The translations under genes and the position numbers were made by a program. Shown piece after piece: positions 41,692-51,202 of a DNA stretch of 64,000 nt; position 1 is the stretch's first letter; the number at the start of each line of letters is the position of its first letter. This DNA is from JBDRCC01 sp043822065 [NCBI: archaeon] (GTDB lineage Archaea; Undinarchaeota; CAZHTU01). The notes below the pieces were generated by a model. The model was not told where the DNA came from. It ran no database searches and saw only the letters and a program-made list of their open reading frames with translations. The stretch covers positions 1-64,000 of the forward strand of contig JBDRCC010000001.1 of assembly GCA_043822065.1 (NCBI GenBank), in the 5' to 3' direction.

Positions 41692-42954
41692 ATGAAGTCC
41701 TCAAAAATATCCGGGTTCTACAAGCTCCCAATAGGGGAGCGGCTGAGGATTGTAAAGGAGTTTGCCGGGCTGTCTGACGAGGAGGCCGGGCTGCTGGCGA
41801 AGGCGTCGGCGCTTCCCTTTGAGACTGCGGACAGGATGGTGGAGAATGCGCTTGGCTCATTCCCGCTGCCGCTCGGGGTTGCAGTGAATTTTACAGTAAA
41901 CGGCAGGGACTACCTTATCCCAATGGCGACTGAAGAGCCGTCCGTGATTGCAGCCGCGTCGAATGCTGCAAAGATTGCCAGTGCAAATGGCGGGTTCAAG
42001 GCGAAGGCTGACGCGCCCGTGATGATAGGGCAGGTCCAGGTCACCGGGCTGAAGAGCCTTGCCGCTGCGAAGCGGAAGATACTCGCATCCAAAACGGAAA
42101 TAATCAAAGCCTGCAACGAGAAGGACCCGATGCTCGTCAAGTTCGGCGGCGGGTGCAAGGGCGTAGAGGTCAGGATGTTTGAAAAGGAGAAGATGCTCGT
42201 TGTCCACCTGCTTGTGGACTGCAGGGACGCGATGGGCGCGAACGCGGTAAACACGATGGCAGAAGCGGTTTCGCCGCTGATTGAGAAATTGTCCGGCGGG
42301 AGAGTCTACCTCCGGATACTGTCGAATTATGCTGACAAAAGGCTTGTCCGCGCAGAAGCAGTCTTCGGCAAGGAGGCGCTCGGCGGAAAGGACTCTGTCG
42401 ACGGGATAATCTGGGCGTACAAGTTTGCAAAGGCAGACCCCTACCGGGCGGCGACGCACAACAAGGGGATAATGAACGGCATTTCGGCAGCCATAATCGC
42501 AACCGGGAACGACTTCAGGGCAATCGAAGCCGGGGCGCACGCCTTTGCCTCAAAGAGCGGGAAGTACATGCCGCTGACAAGGTATGAAAAGACAAAAAGC
42601 GGGGACCTTAAGGGGTATATCGAAATACCGATGGCGGTCGGAACAGTGGGCGGGGCGACGAAGGTCCACCCTGTCGCGAAGGTCAACATGAAGATTCTTG
42701 GGGTTAAGTCCGCCACCGAGCTGGCAGAGGTCATTGCATCGCTTGGGCTTGCACAGAACCTGGCCGCGCTCAGGGCGCTGGCGAACGAGGGCATCCAGCG
42801 GGGGCACATGGGCCTGCACGCGAGGAATGTCGCCGCCACGGCCGGCGCGAAGGGGAAGGACATAGACAGGATTGCAGAGCTGATGATTAAGGAGAAAAAT
42901 ATCAGCATAGAGCGGGCAACGAAACTGCTTGAGAGTTCTAGTCGACTGCAATGA
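41692..42954 (+). CDS. hmgA: Hydroxymethylglutaryl-CoA reductase (class I, NADPH)
   Basis: 420 residues. Reduces HMG-CoA to mevalonate, the committed step of archaeal lipid synthesis. Landmarks: MATEEPSVIAAASNAAKIA, VDCRDAMGANAVNTMAEAV, the NNKG-type THNKGIMNGISA, the GTVGGATKVHPVA region and the conserved late His in RGHMGLHARNVA. Follows a small HTH protein. Completes, with the 18.9-21.5 kb operon, all steps from acetyl-CoA to mevalonate in this window. Confidence 0.96.
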   Translation: MKSSKISGFYKLPIGERLRIVKEFAGLSDEEAGLLAKASALPFETADRMVENALGSFPLPLGVAVNFTVNGRDYLIPMATEEPSVIAAASNAAKIASANGGFKAKADAPVMIGQVQVTGLKSLAAAKRKILASKTEIIKACNEKDPMLVKFGGGCKGVEVRMFEKEKMLVVHLLVDCRDAMGANAVNTMAEAVSPLIEKLSGGRVYLRILSNYADKRLVRAEAVFGKEALGGKDSVDGIIWAYKFAKADPYRAATHNKGIMNGISAAIIATGNDFRAIEAGAHAFASKSGKYMPLTRYEKTKSGDLKGYIEIPMAVGTVGGATKVHPVAKVNMKILGVKSATELAEVIASLGLAQNLAALRALANEGIQRGHMGLHARNVAATAGAKGKDIDRIAELMIKEKNISIERATKLLESSSRLQ

Positions 42955-42971
42955 GAGGATTTTTCTGACAA

Positions 42972-43106
42972 TTAGTATACTAAACATATCACACGTTTTT
43001 TTATAGTAATACATCCTAAATAAACGCTACACTCTAAAAAAATAGATATTTTGTATACTATCGATATATGAAAAAATATATAAATTAGTATACTAAATTG
43101 TATACA
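42972..43106. promoter_or_regulatory. Four GTATAC-centred palindromes before the fic gene
   Basis: GTATAC occurs at 42975, 43053, 43088 and 43100. The first and third are in TTAGTATACTAA, the fourth in TTGTATACAA, the second in TTGTATACTA. Such clustering in an AT-rich 178-bp region just upstream of a self-standing Fic gene looks like an operator array; a TATA-like run (aaaatatataaatt) overlaps it. Confidence 0.6.
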
Positions 43107-43132
43107 AAACAATTAATCTTATTAAAAAGACG

Positions 43133-44185
43133 ATGAGACACATAGTTAAGAAAAATATTAGCGGAAACGAGTATTATTATTTTCAACTCAAGCTAGCGTC
43201 GATAGACCCAAAAAAGGAGCCGTATCTGTACAGCAAGTACATTGGCGAGTATTTGCCGTCAGAGTCTGTTCTAAAAAACTTTTTAATGAAGCGGGCGGAA
43301 GATTTGGCGATAATTACTGCGAGTAACCTTGGTAAGGGCATACGTACATATTTCAGAAATGGACCGGATATTAAAGAAGTAGAAAGGGATAGATGGTGGT
43401 TTTATTTTATTAACAATTACGATCTTTTTGAGGATCAAAATTCTACGTATCAGTCATTATTTGCCATACTATTTACGCTCCATACAAATGTAATAGAGGG
43501 CTCCAAAATGAGACAAGACGATATTATCGCCATGACTAGTGACTCCCGGAAGAAAGTAGTCACCTTCGAAGAGAAAGAGGTCACAAATACCCTGGATGCA
43601 CTCAAGTTTTCAGTTTCTAATGAAATGAAGTGGAATGTATCTTCAATAAAAAAACTTCATAGTAAGATATTGCCGGATGACCCCTTGGCCGGAAAATTTA
43701 GGATACGGGAGGTGGAGGTTGGTGATGCGACGCGAACGCGACTGTACAATACCGTGGAACCGCAAAAAATTAGAAAAGAACTTAGAGAGTTACTTTACTG
43801 GTTCAACAGGGAACATAACAAGGTATATCCTCCTCAACTAGCTCTTGAATTCCATTGGAGATTTGAGAGAATCCACCCATTTCAAGATGGAAATGGGCGA
43901 GTAGGGAGATTACTGCTAAATAGAATACTAATTGAGCACCACTTCATGCCAGTGATTTTCTTTTCGGAAAACGTTAGACAGTATTACGATGCAATAGCGC
44001 AAGCTAGAAACGGTAATTCTAGCAAGTTAGCTACGTTTTTCCTTAGGCAAAATAAAAAAACAAAGGAAGCCATGGAGCGTTTTAAAAGGGAAGGTATTGT
44101 CTCAGGACGGCGCTCTAGGATAGGTAGATGGACGATTAAAAGAGGAAAAACACCGAAAGAGTACGACGTAGAGGCCGAGGAATAA
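43133..44185 (+). CDS. Fic-domain protein (putative AMP transferase)
   Basis: 350 residues, visibly AT-richer than its neighbours. Active-site motif FERIHPFQDGNGRVGRLLLNR (HPFxxGNGRxGR) is intact. Upstream TNVIEGS fits the inhibitory helix motif ([ST]xxxE[GN]), so this is a class II, self-inhibited Fic. A C-terminal basic segment (KREGIVSGRRSRIGRWTIKRG) may bind nucleic acid or target. Fic enzymes usually transfer AMP to a protein; target unknown. No obvious antitoxin ORF beside it. Confidence 0.92.
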   Translation: MRHIVKKNISGNEYYYFQLKLASIDPKKEPYLYSKYIGEYLPSESVLKNFLMKRAEDLAIITASNLGKGIRTYFRNGPDIKEVERDRWWFYFINNYDLFEDQNSTYQSLFAILFTLHTNVIEGSKMRQDDIIAMTSDSRKKVVTFEEKEVTNTLDALKFSVSNEMKWNVSSIKKLHSKILPDDPLAGKFRIREVEVGDATRTRLYNTVEPQKIRKELRELLYWFNREHNKVYPPQLALEFHWRFERIHPFQDGNGRVGRLLLNRILIEHHFMPVIFFSENVRQYYDAIAQARNGNSSKLATFFLRQNKKTKEAMERFKREGIVSGRRSRIGRWTIKRGKTPKEYDVEAEE

Positions 44186-44213
44186 TCTAACTTTTTGACA
44201 TAAAGTTTAATGT

Positions 44214-45875
44214 TTACTTCTGGCCTAAGTACAGCTGGTCGATATAGCTAAGGTCGCTGCAGTCCTCCGGCTTCCGGTCGTCCCTGAGGCAGACGAGCCG
44301 AGGAAAGCGGAGGGCGTAGCCTGACGAGTATGTCGGAGATTTCTGTATCTCCTCGTAAGCGATTTCAAAGACAACTTCCGGCTTGATTTCAATCTTCTGG
44401 CCTTTCTCCGAGATTGCCAGGGGCTTGAGGAGCGCGGTCAGCTCCCTGAACTGGTCGTCGGACAGTCCCGTCGCCATTTTGCCGATTTCCAAAAACTCGC
44501 CGGTCTGGGCGTCCCGGCAGGCAAGGTAGAACGAGCCGAACCAGGACGTCCTCCTCCCTTCGCCCCAGTCGGCGCCGATGACGACGAGGTCGAGGTTTTC
44601 CATTGTAGGCTTGATTTTGAGCATGTACCCGACCCGCGAGCCAGGCTTGTACCCGGCGTCGAGGTTTTTCGCCATTATGCCCTCCTGCCTGTCCTTCAGG
44701 GCGGCGTCATAGAATTTCTGTATCTCCTTTTCATTGTCTGACACTATCTTTGTGGAGAGCCTTAGGCGGTCTGACTGTGACACAATCTTTTCAAGGGCTT
44801 CCCTGCGCCTTTTGAGCGGCTCGGAGAGGTAGTTCTTCCCGTCGAGGTAGAGGAGGTCGAATAGGTGGAGGGTGACCGGGTGGGACTTGGCTACCTCGTC
44901 GATGTCGTACTTCCGCTTTATCCGCTTTGAAAGCATCTGGAAGGGTAGCGCCTTCCCCGTCTTTGGGTCGGTGGCGACGGCTTCGCCTTCGATAATTGCG
45001 TTTTTTGCCTTGACTCCGTGCGAGACCATCTTGACTATGTCCGGGAACTGTTTTGTCACATCCTCAAGGCGGCGGGTATAAACTGTGATTTTTTTGTCAA
45101 CGATGTGTATCTGGGTGCGGGCGCCGTCGAACTTGTACTCGTACTGCGCCTTGCCTATGCGCTGGACCGCGTCCTTGATTCCATCTGCCTTCTGGGCGAG
45201 CATTACCTTGAGCGCCCTGCCTGGCTCGAGCTTGGACTTGAGGAGGCCGGGTTCCCCTGAGGACTTTGCAATCTTTGAGACCTCACTGAAGTCGTTGAGG
45301 ATGTCGTATGAGTGCTGGACCGCCTGCGGCGAGACTTCGAACGCCTTTGCAATGGCGTCGCGGACTATGCCCTCGCCGACCCCAATTCTCAGGGTGCCGA
45401 GTATCGTCCTCACTATGTAGCATGCTTCCGCCGGGCTGGCGGAGGAGAGGAGCTTTGAGACGACAGCCATTTTCCTGTCCACCGACTTCGCCCCGGAGAT
45501 TTCAGCAAGGCGTTTCAGTTCGGAGTGGACGCCTGCGGTGTCAAGGGTCGCAGATGCAAGCGTCTGCTGCCTTTTGAATTTAAGGAGCTCCCGCGCGGTT
45601 AGCCCGTGGTCCCCGGTCTTTTTCATGGCTTCGTCAAACTTTGCCTTTGGCGCGCCCGAGACCCGGAGGATTGCCTTCTCGACGAGCTTTGAGGCGATTC
45701 CTATCTCCTTGTCTGAGTGCGGGGGAAAGACCCTGCCCTGGGAGAGGAGGACTACCGAGCCGAGGACTGCAGAAGGCGTTTTTGCTAGGAACTCAGCCAG
45801 TAGGGCAGTCTTTTCCAAAGTCTTTGGCGTGGACTCAAGGCGCCCGTATAAGCCTGCCAGTTCGGAGTACCGCAT
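44214..45875 (-). CDS. lig: ATP-dependent DNA ligase
   Basis: 553 residues, standard archaeal replicative ligase. N-terminal DNA-binding domain, adenylation motif YEYKFDGARTQIH (KxDG lysine near residue 245), YTRRLEDVTKQFPDI, AIIEGEAVA, EGIMAKNLDAGYKPG and the C-terminal OB motif FPRLVCLRDDR. Acts with FEN-1 on Okazaki fragments. No PIP box is obvious. Confidence 0.96.
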   Translation of the reverse strand: MRYSELAGLYGRLESTPKTLEKTALLAEFLAKTPSAVLGSVVLLSQGRVFPPHSDKEIGIASKLVEKAILRVSGAPKAKFDEAMKKTGDHGLTARELLKFKRQQTLASATLDTAGVHSELKRLAEISGAKSVDRKMAVVSKLLSSASPAEACYIVRTILGTLRIGVGEGIVRDAIAKAFEVSPQAVQHSYDILNDFSEVSKIAKSSGEPGLLKSKLEPGRALKVMLAQKADGIKDAVQRIGKAQYEYKFDGARTQIHIVDKKITVYTRRLEDVTKQFPDIVKMVSHGVKAKNAIIEGEAVATDPKTGKALPFQMLSKRIKRKYDIDEVAKSHPVTLHLFDLLYLDGKNYLSEPLKRRREALEKIVSQSDRLRLSTKIVSDNEKEIQKFYDAALKDRQEGIMAKNLDAGYKPGSRVGYMLKIKPTMENLDLVVIGADWGEGRRTSWFGSFYLACRDAQTGEFLEIGKMATGLSDDQFRELTALLKPLAISEKGQKIEIKPEVVFEIAYEEIQKSPTYSSGYALRFPRLVCLRDDRKPEDCSDLSYIDQLYLGQK

Positions 45876-45957
45876 GAGCCTCTATAAGCTCAGCACGTTT
45901 TTAATGCTTTAGAGGGCAAGATAGAATTTTAAACCGGTGCTCTATTAGCATATTAAG

Positions 45958-47682
45958 TTGCTAGGGATATCTGCAAGCAAGACAAAGAGAATTTTGGCCT
46001 ACGCAAAGCCGCATCTAGGGCTGATGGCGCTTGTCTTCCTGGTTATGATAGTCGCCACGGCGCTCGGGCTCGTCAACCCGTACCTTATGAAGATATTAAT
46101 CGACGACGTCCTCGTCGCCGGAAACCTCAGGCTCTTTGCATACGTGCTCGGCGCGTATATTGTGGTGATGGTGATTGCGATAGGGGTTACCATCGCGCTC
46201 AGCTATTATTCCACGCTCCTGACTGAGCGGATTGCACTTGACGTGAGGAGGCAGCTGTTCAACCACATTGAGTCGATGTCCCTCGGCTTCTTCAAGGAGC
46301 GCAAGACGGGGGACATAGTGTCGCGGCTGATGACAGACGTCTATGGGGTGCAGTCGTACATAACGACGTTCATGAACGGCATAGTGCTGAACATCATAAC
46401 CCTGGTGATAATATTCGCAATAACGATGTCAATCAACTGGCAGATTACGCTGATTTCCCTCTACATCGTGCCGTTTTATATCTGGGCTGAGAAGTACTAC
46501 GGCAACCTGATGCGGAAGCAGAGGAGGAAGCTGCGGGAGCAAAGCGCAGACATGCTGGGCTTCCTTGAGGAGAACATAAACTTCGTCAAGCTGGTCAAGA
46601 GGTTCCACAGGGAGGAGTATGCCGAGGCGGACTTCAAGAGGCGGGCGGAGAAGATGCTCAAGCTGGACGTCAAGGCGTCGCTCACGGGCGGGCTGGCTTC
46701 AAGCTTCATCGCGCTTGTGACATTCCTGCCCCTACTTGTCATCTTGGGGATTGGCGGCTACCAGGTGATAAAGGGGATGCTTACCATCGGCGGGATGATT
46801 GCGATATACACTTATATCGGCAAGCTGTTCGAGCCGATTGACAGCCTGAACTCCTCGGTCATGTCCCTCCAGGGCGCGCTTGCGTCCGTGGACCGCGTGT
46901 TTGAGTTCCTCGACAAGAAGGAAAAGATAGTGGACGCCCCTGACAGCGTGGCTGTCAAGTCCCTGAAGGGGGAGATAGAGTTCAAGAAAGTCAGCTTCAA
47001 GTTCAAGGACAAGGTCATCCTGGACAACGCAAGCTTCAGGATAAAGCCTGGCGAGCAGGCTTATCTCATCGGCGCCAGCGGGAGCGGGAAGAGCACGATT
47101 GGCGACCTGATATTCAGGTTCTACGACCCGGACAAGGGGCAGGTGCTCATTGACGGCATGGATGTAAAAAAAATCAAGATTGGCTCCCTGCGCGAGCGGC
47201 TGGGGATTGGCTCGCAGGAGCTGATACTCTTCAATACCACGATTGCCGACAACATCCGCTTTGGCAAGACGCACGCAAAAATGGAGGAGGTAAAGGCGGC
47301 GGCGAAGACTGCGCAGGCTGCGGACTTCATCGAAAAAATGCCGGAAGGCTACGAGACAGTAGTAGGGCCTGGCGGCGGGCTTCTTTCCGGCGGGCAAAAG
47401 CAGAGGATATCCCTATCGAGGACGATTCTGCACAACCCGGACATCTACATACTTGACGAGGTAACGACCGGGCTTGACCCGGAGTCTGAGAAAAAGATAG
47501 AAAGCGCCCTGCGGGAAGTGACCAAAGGCAAGACGACGGTGTACATAACTCACAAGCTCCGCTCTGCAAAAGGCGCGAAGAGGATTCTCTTCTTGAGGGA
47601 CGGGAAAATAGTAGAGGATGGAAGCTTCGACGCGTTGCTCAAGAAGAAAGGAGATTTTTACAAGTTCTACAAAGAAGGATAA
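45958..47682 (+). CDS. ABC exporter (fused membrane and ATPase domains)
   Basis: 574 residues from a TTG with no Shine-Dalgarno site, TATA-like gaattttaaacc about 30 bp upstream (probably leaderless). Six-TM type I exporter domain, then an ATPase: Walker A GASGSGKST, signature LLSGGQKQRISLSRT, Walker B IYILDEVTTGLD. No peptidase domain. Composition is that of the GC-richer backbone, but it ends 54 bp before the radical SAM cluster, so a role exporting its product cannot be excluded. Confidence 0.92.
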   Translation: MLGISASKTKRILAYAKPHLGLMALVFLVMIVATALGLVNPYLMKILIDDVLVAGNLRLFAYVLGAYIVVMVIAIGVTIALSYYSTLLTERIALDVRRQLFNHIESMSLGFFKERKTGDIVSRLMTDVYGVQSYITTFMNGIVLNIITLVIIFAITMSINWQITLISLYIVPFYIWAEKYYGNLMRKQRRKLREQSADMLGFLEENINFVKLVKRFHREEYAEADFKRRAEKMLKLDVKASLTGGLASSFIALVTFLPLLVILGIGGYQVIKGMLTIGGMIAIYTYIGKLFEPIDSLNSSVMSLQGALASVDRVFEFLDKKEKIVDAPDSVAVKSLKGEIEFKKVSFKFKDKVILDNASFRIKPGEQAYLIGASGSGKSTIGDLIFRFYDPDKGQVLIDGMDVKKIKIGSLRERLGIGSQELILFNTTIADNIRFGKTHAKMEEVKAAAKTAQAADFIEKMPEGYETVVGPGGGLLSGGQKQRISLSRTILHNPDIYILDEVTTGLDPESEKKIESALREVTKGKTTVYITHKLRSAKGAKRILFLRDGKIVEDGSFDALLKKKGDFYKFYKEG

Positions 47683-47735
47683 GAATAAGTAGGAATGCAT
47701 AATCTAAATAAAGAAACTAAAGCATATAAGCCATT

Positions 47736-49526
47736 ATGAAAATTCTGCTAATAGAGCCCAATGTACAAACATCAAATTACGTGTCCCAACGGGACTACAG
47801 GGACAATGGTGAGTTGGAGTCACCATGGGCAGGCTATCTAGCCGCAGTTATAGGTAGAAGGCATGATATAAAGTTCATAAATTGCTCGTTTCCCCCAACG
47901 GATAGTAGCGGATACTTTAGTATTAAAAGAAAGAAGAGCATTACCGATATTGAAATTTTGAACAACTTTAGAAAGTTCTCACCTTCGGTAGTCGCGTTTA
48001 CATCTTATGAAAAATCATTTGAGAGAGTAGTAAAATTGGCAAAAAAGTTCAAGAGGACAAACCCAGCGTGCAAGATAGTCTTAGGTGGGCATTACCCAAC
48101 GTTCACCTATACGCAATTGTTAGATGGGACGTGGTGCGATATCGTGGTTGTTGGTGAGGGATTCATTACCATAAAAGAATTAGTGTCATGTATAAACGCT
48201 GGAAAAAGCTTTGATGAAGTTAAAGGAATAGCCTATTTAGAGAATAATAGGATAGTTTATACTGGACGACGGGAGCCATTAAAAGATTTGGACGTTTTAC
48301 CGTTTCCAGATAGGCAGATATACCCAAAATGCAAGGAGCTTACGGATAGCAGCATACTAATTATATCGTCGATGGGCTGCCCGTGGGGAAAATGCACATT
48401 TTGCAGTATTGGGGCGTTTTATAATGGGCGACATTATGCAACACGATCGGCTAAAAACATTCTTGACGAGATTGAGTCAGTAGCTAGGGTAAGGGAAGTA
48501 AAATCAGTCCATTTTGTCACGGAAGGGGCACTTTATCAGCTAAAAAGCATTATAAATGAAAAAGTAAAACGAGGGCTAAATTTTAAATTTACATTAGAGG
48601 CAAGGATTGATGAGATCCTAAGATTTAAAGACAGTATAAGCTACGCAAAAAAAAATGGATTGGACGGGTTTCTTATAGGCATAGAAGTATTTTCCGACAG
48701 GATTTTAAAAATATTTAATAAAGGTTTGACCTGTGACAAAATAATATCTGCGCTCGACTACTTAGATGATTTGAGGATACCTAAATTGCTAGCATTTATT
48801 CCGTTTTCACCCTGGATAACCCGGGAAGAATTTTTATACAATCTTAGAATGATGCTAAATTGCGCAGTCTGGAAAGATCCAAGACTGTATTATATCCCGT
48901 TAAACGAAATCTTTCAAGAGGTTGAGTTTTACGCTGGAACTGAATTGCGAAAGCAGTATGGTAGGAGTTTAGATTATGAGAATGCGGACCTAAAAAAGGC
49001 GCTAGATAGGATGACTCATATACGAAGTATCAATAAACGCGTAGGGGATGCGGACACTGGCTCAGTAAGACTAAAATGGATCTCACTTGCGAGATATGTA
49101 GCTGGCAGTATTAGGGCGAAGAGTAAGTATCATGGTAAGGGGATACCTGGGATCGGCCTAAATGCACAATACATAACAATAAACAAAGAAGACACGCCTT
49201 GCTTAATAAACAAAGATAGGACAATATATCGCCTTAATGGAAAGGAGTTGCGCGCAATGAGGGAATTAAAGCAAAAATCGCCTAATTTGTATGAAGAGAT
49301 AGGGATGGTGATACTGCCCAGCAAGTCATATTTAGTAGATGTTATGCGCAAGAGGGCCGCGCCTATAACAAAAGAACAGCTTGTTTTTGCGCAGTATTCT
49401 CTAATGGGGTTGACTGAAGGGGAGATACGCAAGCAATTCGAGTATGAAAAACTGAGGTACGCCCCGGGCAACATAAAAAGGTATTTAAATATAAAGAGAG
49501 ATAGTTTGTATCGGAGGGAGGTATAA
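47736..49526 (+). CDS. B12-binding-type radical SAM protein 1 of the peptide cluster
   Basis: 596 residues, AT-rich. N-terminal cobalamin-binding-like Rossmann region (VVAFTSYEKSF, KIVLGGHYPTFTYTQLLDG, VVGEGFITIKELV), then the radical SAM core with the 4Fe-4S cysteines in GCPWGKCTFCSIGAF (C-x4-C-x2-C) and later ALDYLDDLRIPKLLAF. A long C-terminal region (~200 residues) is unassigned. Such enzymes do methylations or C-C bond chemistry. Transcribed with its own TATA-like box (ctaaataaag ~30 bp upstream) and followed by a 60-codon ORF one base after its stop. Confidence 0.85.
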   Translation: MKILLIEPNVQTSNYVSQRDYRDNGELESPWAGYLAAVIGRRHDIKFINCSFPPTDSSGYFSIKRKKSITDIEILNNFRKFSPSVVAFTSYEKSFERVVKLAKKFKRTNPACKIVLGGHYPTFTYTQLLDGTWCDIVVVGEGFITIKELVSCINAGKSFDEVKGIAYLENNRIVYTGRREPLKDLDVLPFPDRQIYPKCKELTDSSILIISSMGCPWGKCTFCSIGAFYNGRHYATRSAKNILDEIESVARVREVKSVHFVTEGALYQLKSIINEKVKRGLNFKFTLEARIDEILRFKDSISYAKKNGLDGFLIGIEVFSDRILKIFNKGLTCDKIISALDYLDDLRIPKLLAFIPFSPWITREEFLYNLRMMLNCAVWKDPRLYYIPLNEIFQEVEFYAGTELRKQYGRSLDYENADLKKALDRMTHIRSINKRVGDADTGSVRLKWISLARYVAGSIRAKSKYHGKGIPGIGLNAQYITINKEDTPCLINKDRTIYRLNGKELRAMRELKQKSPNLYEEIGMVILPSKSYLVDVMRKRAAPITKEQLVFAQYSLMGLTEGEIRKQFEYEKLRYAPGNIKRYLNIKRDSLYRREV

Positions 49527-49527
49527 A

Positions 49528-49710
49528 ATGCCAGAAATTAAAAAACTTAATCCGCCAACAGTTGACAAAATAGTGACTAACATGGGGAAAGTGAATTTAG
49601 CTCCAGAGTCAATAACGGCTATTCGTGGGGTTATAAAGGAACAGAAAGATGGCGCCGACACAAATATTGTTGACTGCAAAGGCAACCCGAACATGCTGGG
49701 TCAGAAATAG
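49528..49710 (+). CDS. Putative RiPP precursor peptide A
   Basis: 60 residues, ATG with an excellent ribosome site (GGAGGGAGGT) one base after the radical SAM gene stop. Residues 11-26 (TVDKIVTNMGKVNLAP) closely match residues 12-27 of peptide B (51203), giving a leader-like motif. The C-terminal half is Gly/Asn/Asp-rich with one Cys (DTNIVDCKGNPN) and would be the core. The short length, coupling to a radical SAM gene and paralogue support a modified-peptide precursor; no function is proven. Confidence 0.65.
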   Translation: MPEIKKLNPPTVDKIVTNMGKVNLAPESITAIRGVIKEQKDGADTNIVDCKGNPNMLGQK

Positions 49711-49758
49711 TTAGGATAGTTGTAGTAACATACGCTTTACGCGCTACTTGGCTTTATG

Positions 49759-51129
49759 CTAGTAGCAATTTTTTATTTTTGGCAGGGTATCCTCGATTAG
49801 CACGTCATACTCGGCTATATCTATGGGTTTGGTAAGAAGTCTGCCGAGGAAATATTTCACAACGTCTTTCATTGGGGTGCATATCTCCTTAGACGGTTTG
49901 AATAATGATCCTGTGAAGCTAAGATTATTATACGGACAATAGCCCGCGCATATGTACTTACAAAAACAGGAAGCGCAGGCATTTATACGATGGACAGTAA
50001 TATTTCGTATTAAATTAAGCTTCTTGGGATTTATGCGCACCTTGTTGCCGTTTATTGAGCCATAAACAAAAGTATTGCATACGCTATCGGTAAGATCGGA
50101 TGCAACCAAACAAGAGAGTATTTTACCTCTGGGGTGAACCACAAACAAAGGGCCACTTGAGTTGCATCCATAAATGGTCAACCCAAATGGGCTCATCTGC
50201 AGACCCGACAGATAGATGCCATGTTTCTCAGCAAACTCTATGCAGCGCAATGATTCGTGCACAAACTTTTCAAGATCAGGTAGTTGCAAGGCAGATGCCC
50301 TGCCAAACTGCCGGCATGGAGCGAAAGAAACCCGCTTTATCTTTAGGGAAACAAAATGCTTAAGAATTTCCATCATACGCCCCTCACAGTATTTTGTAAA
50401 GGTTGCAGATACCCCATAGGAAACGCCGTATTTATTAAACATGGCTATAGTTCGTCTAACGGAGTGGTATGATTTGTTTCCAGACAGCAAAGGCCGCTGT
50501 GCATTCTGAATAGAGGGGGGACCGTCAAAAGAAAGCTGGACATGCGCGCCGATTTTTTTAAACCATTTAACCTGCGATTCATTCAATGTCCCGTTAGTGG
50601 TAGAGCTAACCCTGAGTTCAATCCCTCGTGCATCACACTCCTTTTTTGCATAAGAGTAACAGCGTTTCATTAAATCAAACGCAAGGCTGGGTTCGCCTGC
50701 AGAAAAAAGCGATAGAAGGAAGGTTTTGTCACTTTTTTTAATTCCGTAGTCTATTGCTGTCTTTGCTATGCTCCACGGCATGTAATAAACCGTAGTACTG
50801 CCAGTATTGGAACAACAATAAGTACAGCGCATATTGCAATCAGTAGTCAATAGGAGAGTTACAGTAGGTATGGTAGATAACGCCGCCCTCAAGGTAGGCA
50901 CGGTATCTTGGGAGTCAACGAATTTGAAAAATCCTGTGACTAATCGGTGATTAGTATTTCTTTGCTCTACAAATTCCTTGTTTACGAGCGCAAGTATTCC
51001 CTTTTTTGGGACATAAATTATGTACTTGTTCGATTCGTAGGGAATAGTAAAGTGTTTGGATTTTGTTTTTGAAGGAACTGTCTTAGAATAACATATTTTC
51101 ACGCTTTTGTATATCTTAGGCGCAGCCAT
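49759..51129 (-). CDS. Radical SAM/SPASM peptide maturase
   Basis: 456 residues. Radical SAM cysteines in TTDCNMRCTYCCSN (C-x3-C-x2-C), SAGEPSLAFDL (GEP-type region), STTNGTL, SFDGPPSIQN; C-terminal SPASM Fe-S cluster cysteines around CASCFCKYICAGYCPYNN. The ~95 residues before the core are extra and could bind a leader. This architecture is the usual peptide-modifying maturase. Convergent with peptide A and divergent from peptide B. A minus-strand TATA (tatttaaag) ~27 bp upstream suggests a leaderless transcript. Confidence 0.87.
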   Translation of the reverse strand: MAAPKIYKSVKICYSKTVPSKTKSKHFTIPYESNKYIIYVPKKGILALVNKEFVEQRNTNHRLVTGFFKFVDSQDTVPTLRAALSTIPTVTLLLTTDCNMRCTYCCSNTGSTTVYYMPWSIAKTAIDYGIKKSDKTFLLSLFSAGEPSLAFDLMKRCYSYAKKECDARGIELRVSSTTNGTLNESQVKWFKKIGAHVQLSFDGPPSIQNAQRPLLSGNKSYHSVRRTIAMFNKYGVSYGVSATFTKYCEGRMMEILKHFVSLKIKRVSFAPCRQFGRASALQLPDLEKFVHESLRCIEFAEKHGIYLSGLQMSPFGLTIYGCNSSGPLFVVHPRGKILSCLVASDLTDSVCNTFVYGSINGNKVRINPKKLNLIRNITVHRINACASCFCKYICAGYCPYNNLSFTGSLFKPSKEICTPMKDVVKYFLGRLLTKPIDIAEYDVLIEDTLPKIKNCY

Positions 51130-51202
51130 TGAAGTGTAGTACCTACCTAACTTTAAATAGTATTTGACAATATTTATATCCTATTGCCATATTATATTAT
51201 TG
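51130..51202. promoter_or_regulatory. Divergent promoter of the SPASM maturase and peptide B
   Basis: 73 bp. On the minus strand TATTTAAAG lies about 27 bp before the maturase ATG; on the plus strand ATATTTATA lies about 26-34 bp before the peptide ATG. Neither start has a ribosome site, so both are probably leaderless. Confidence 0.55.

Noticed and set aside
45958-47682. ABC exporter as a definite member of the RiPP-like cluster
   Set aside because: Its composition is that of the backbone and it has no C39 peptidase domain; adjacency alone is weak. It is mentioned only as a possible exporter.
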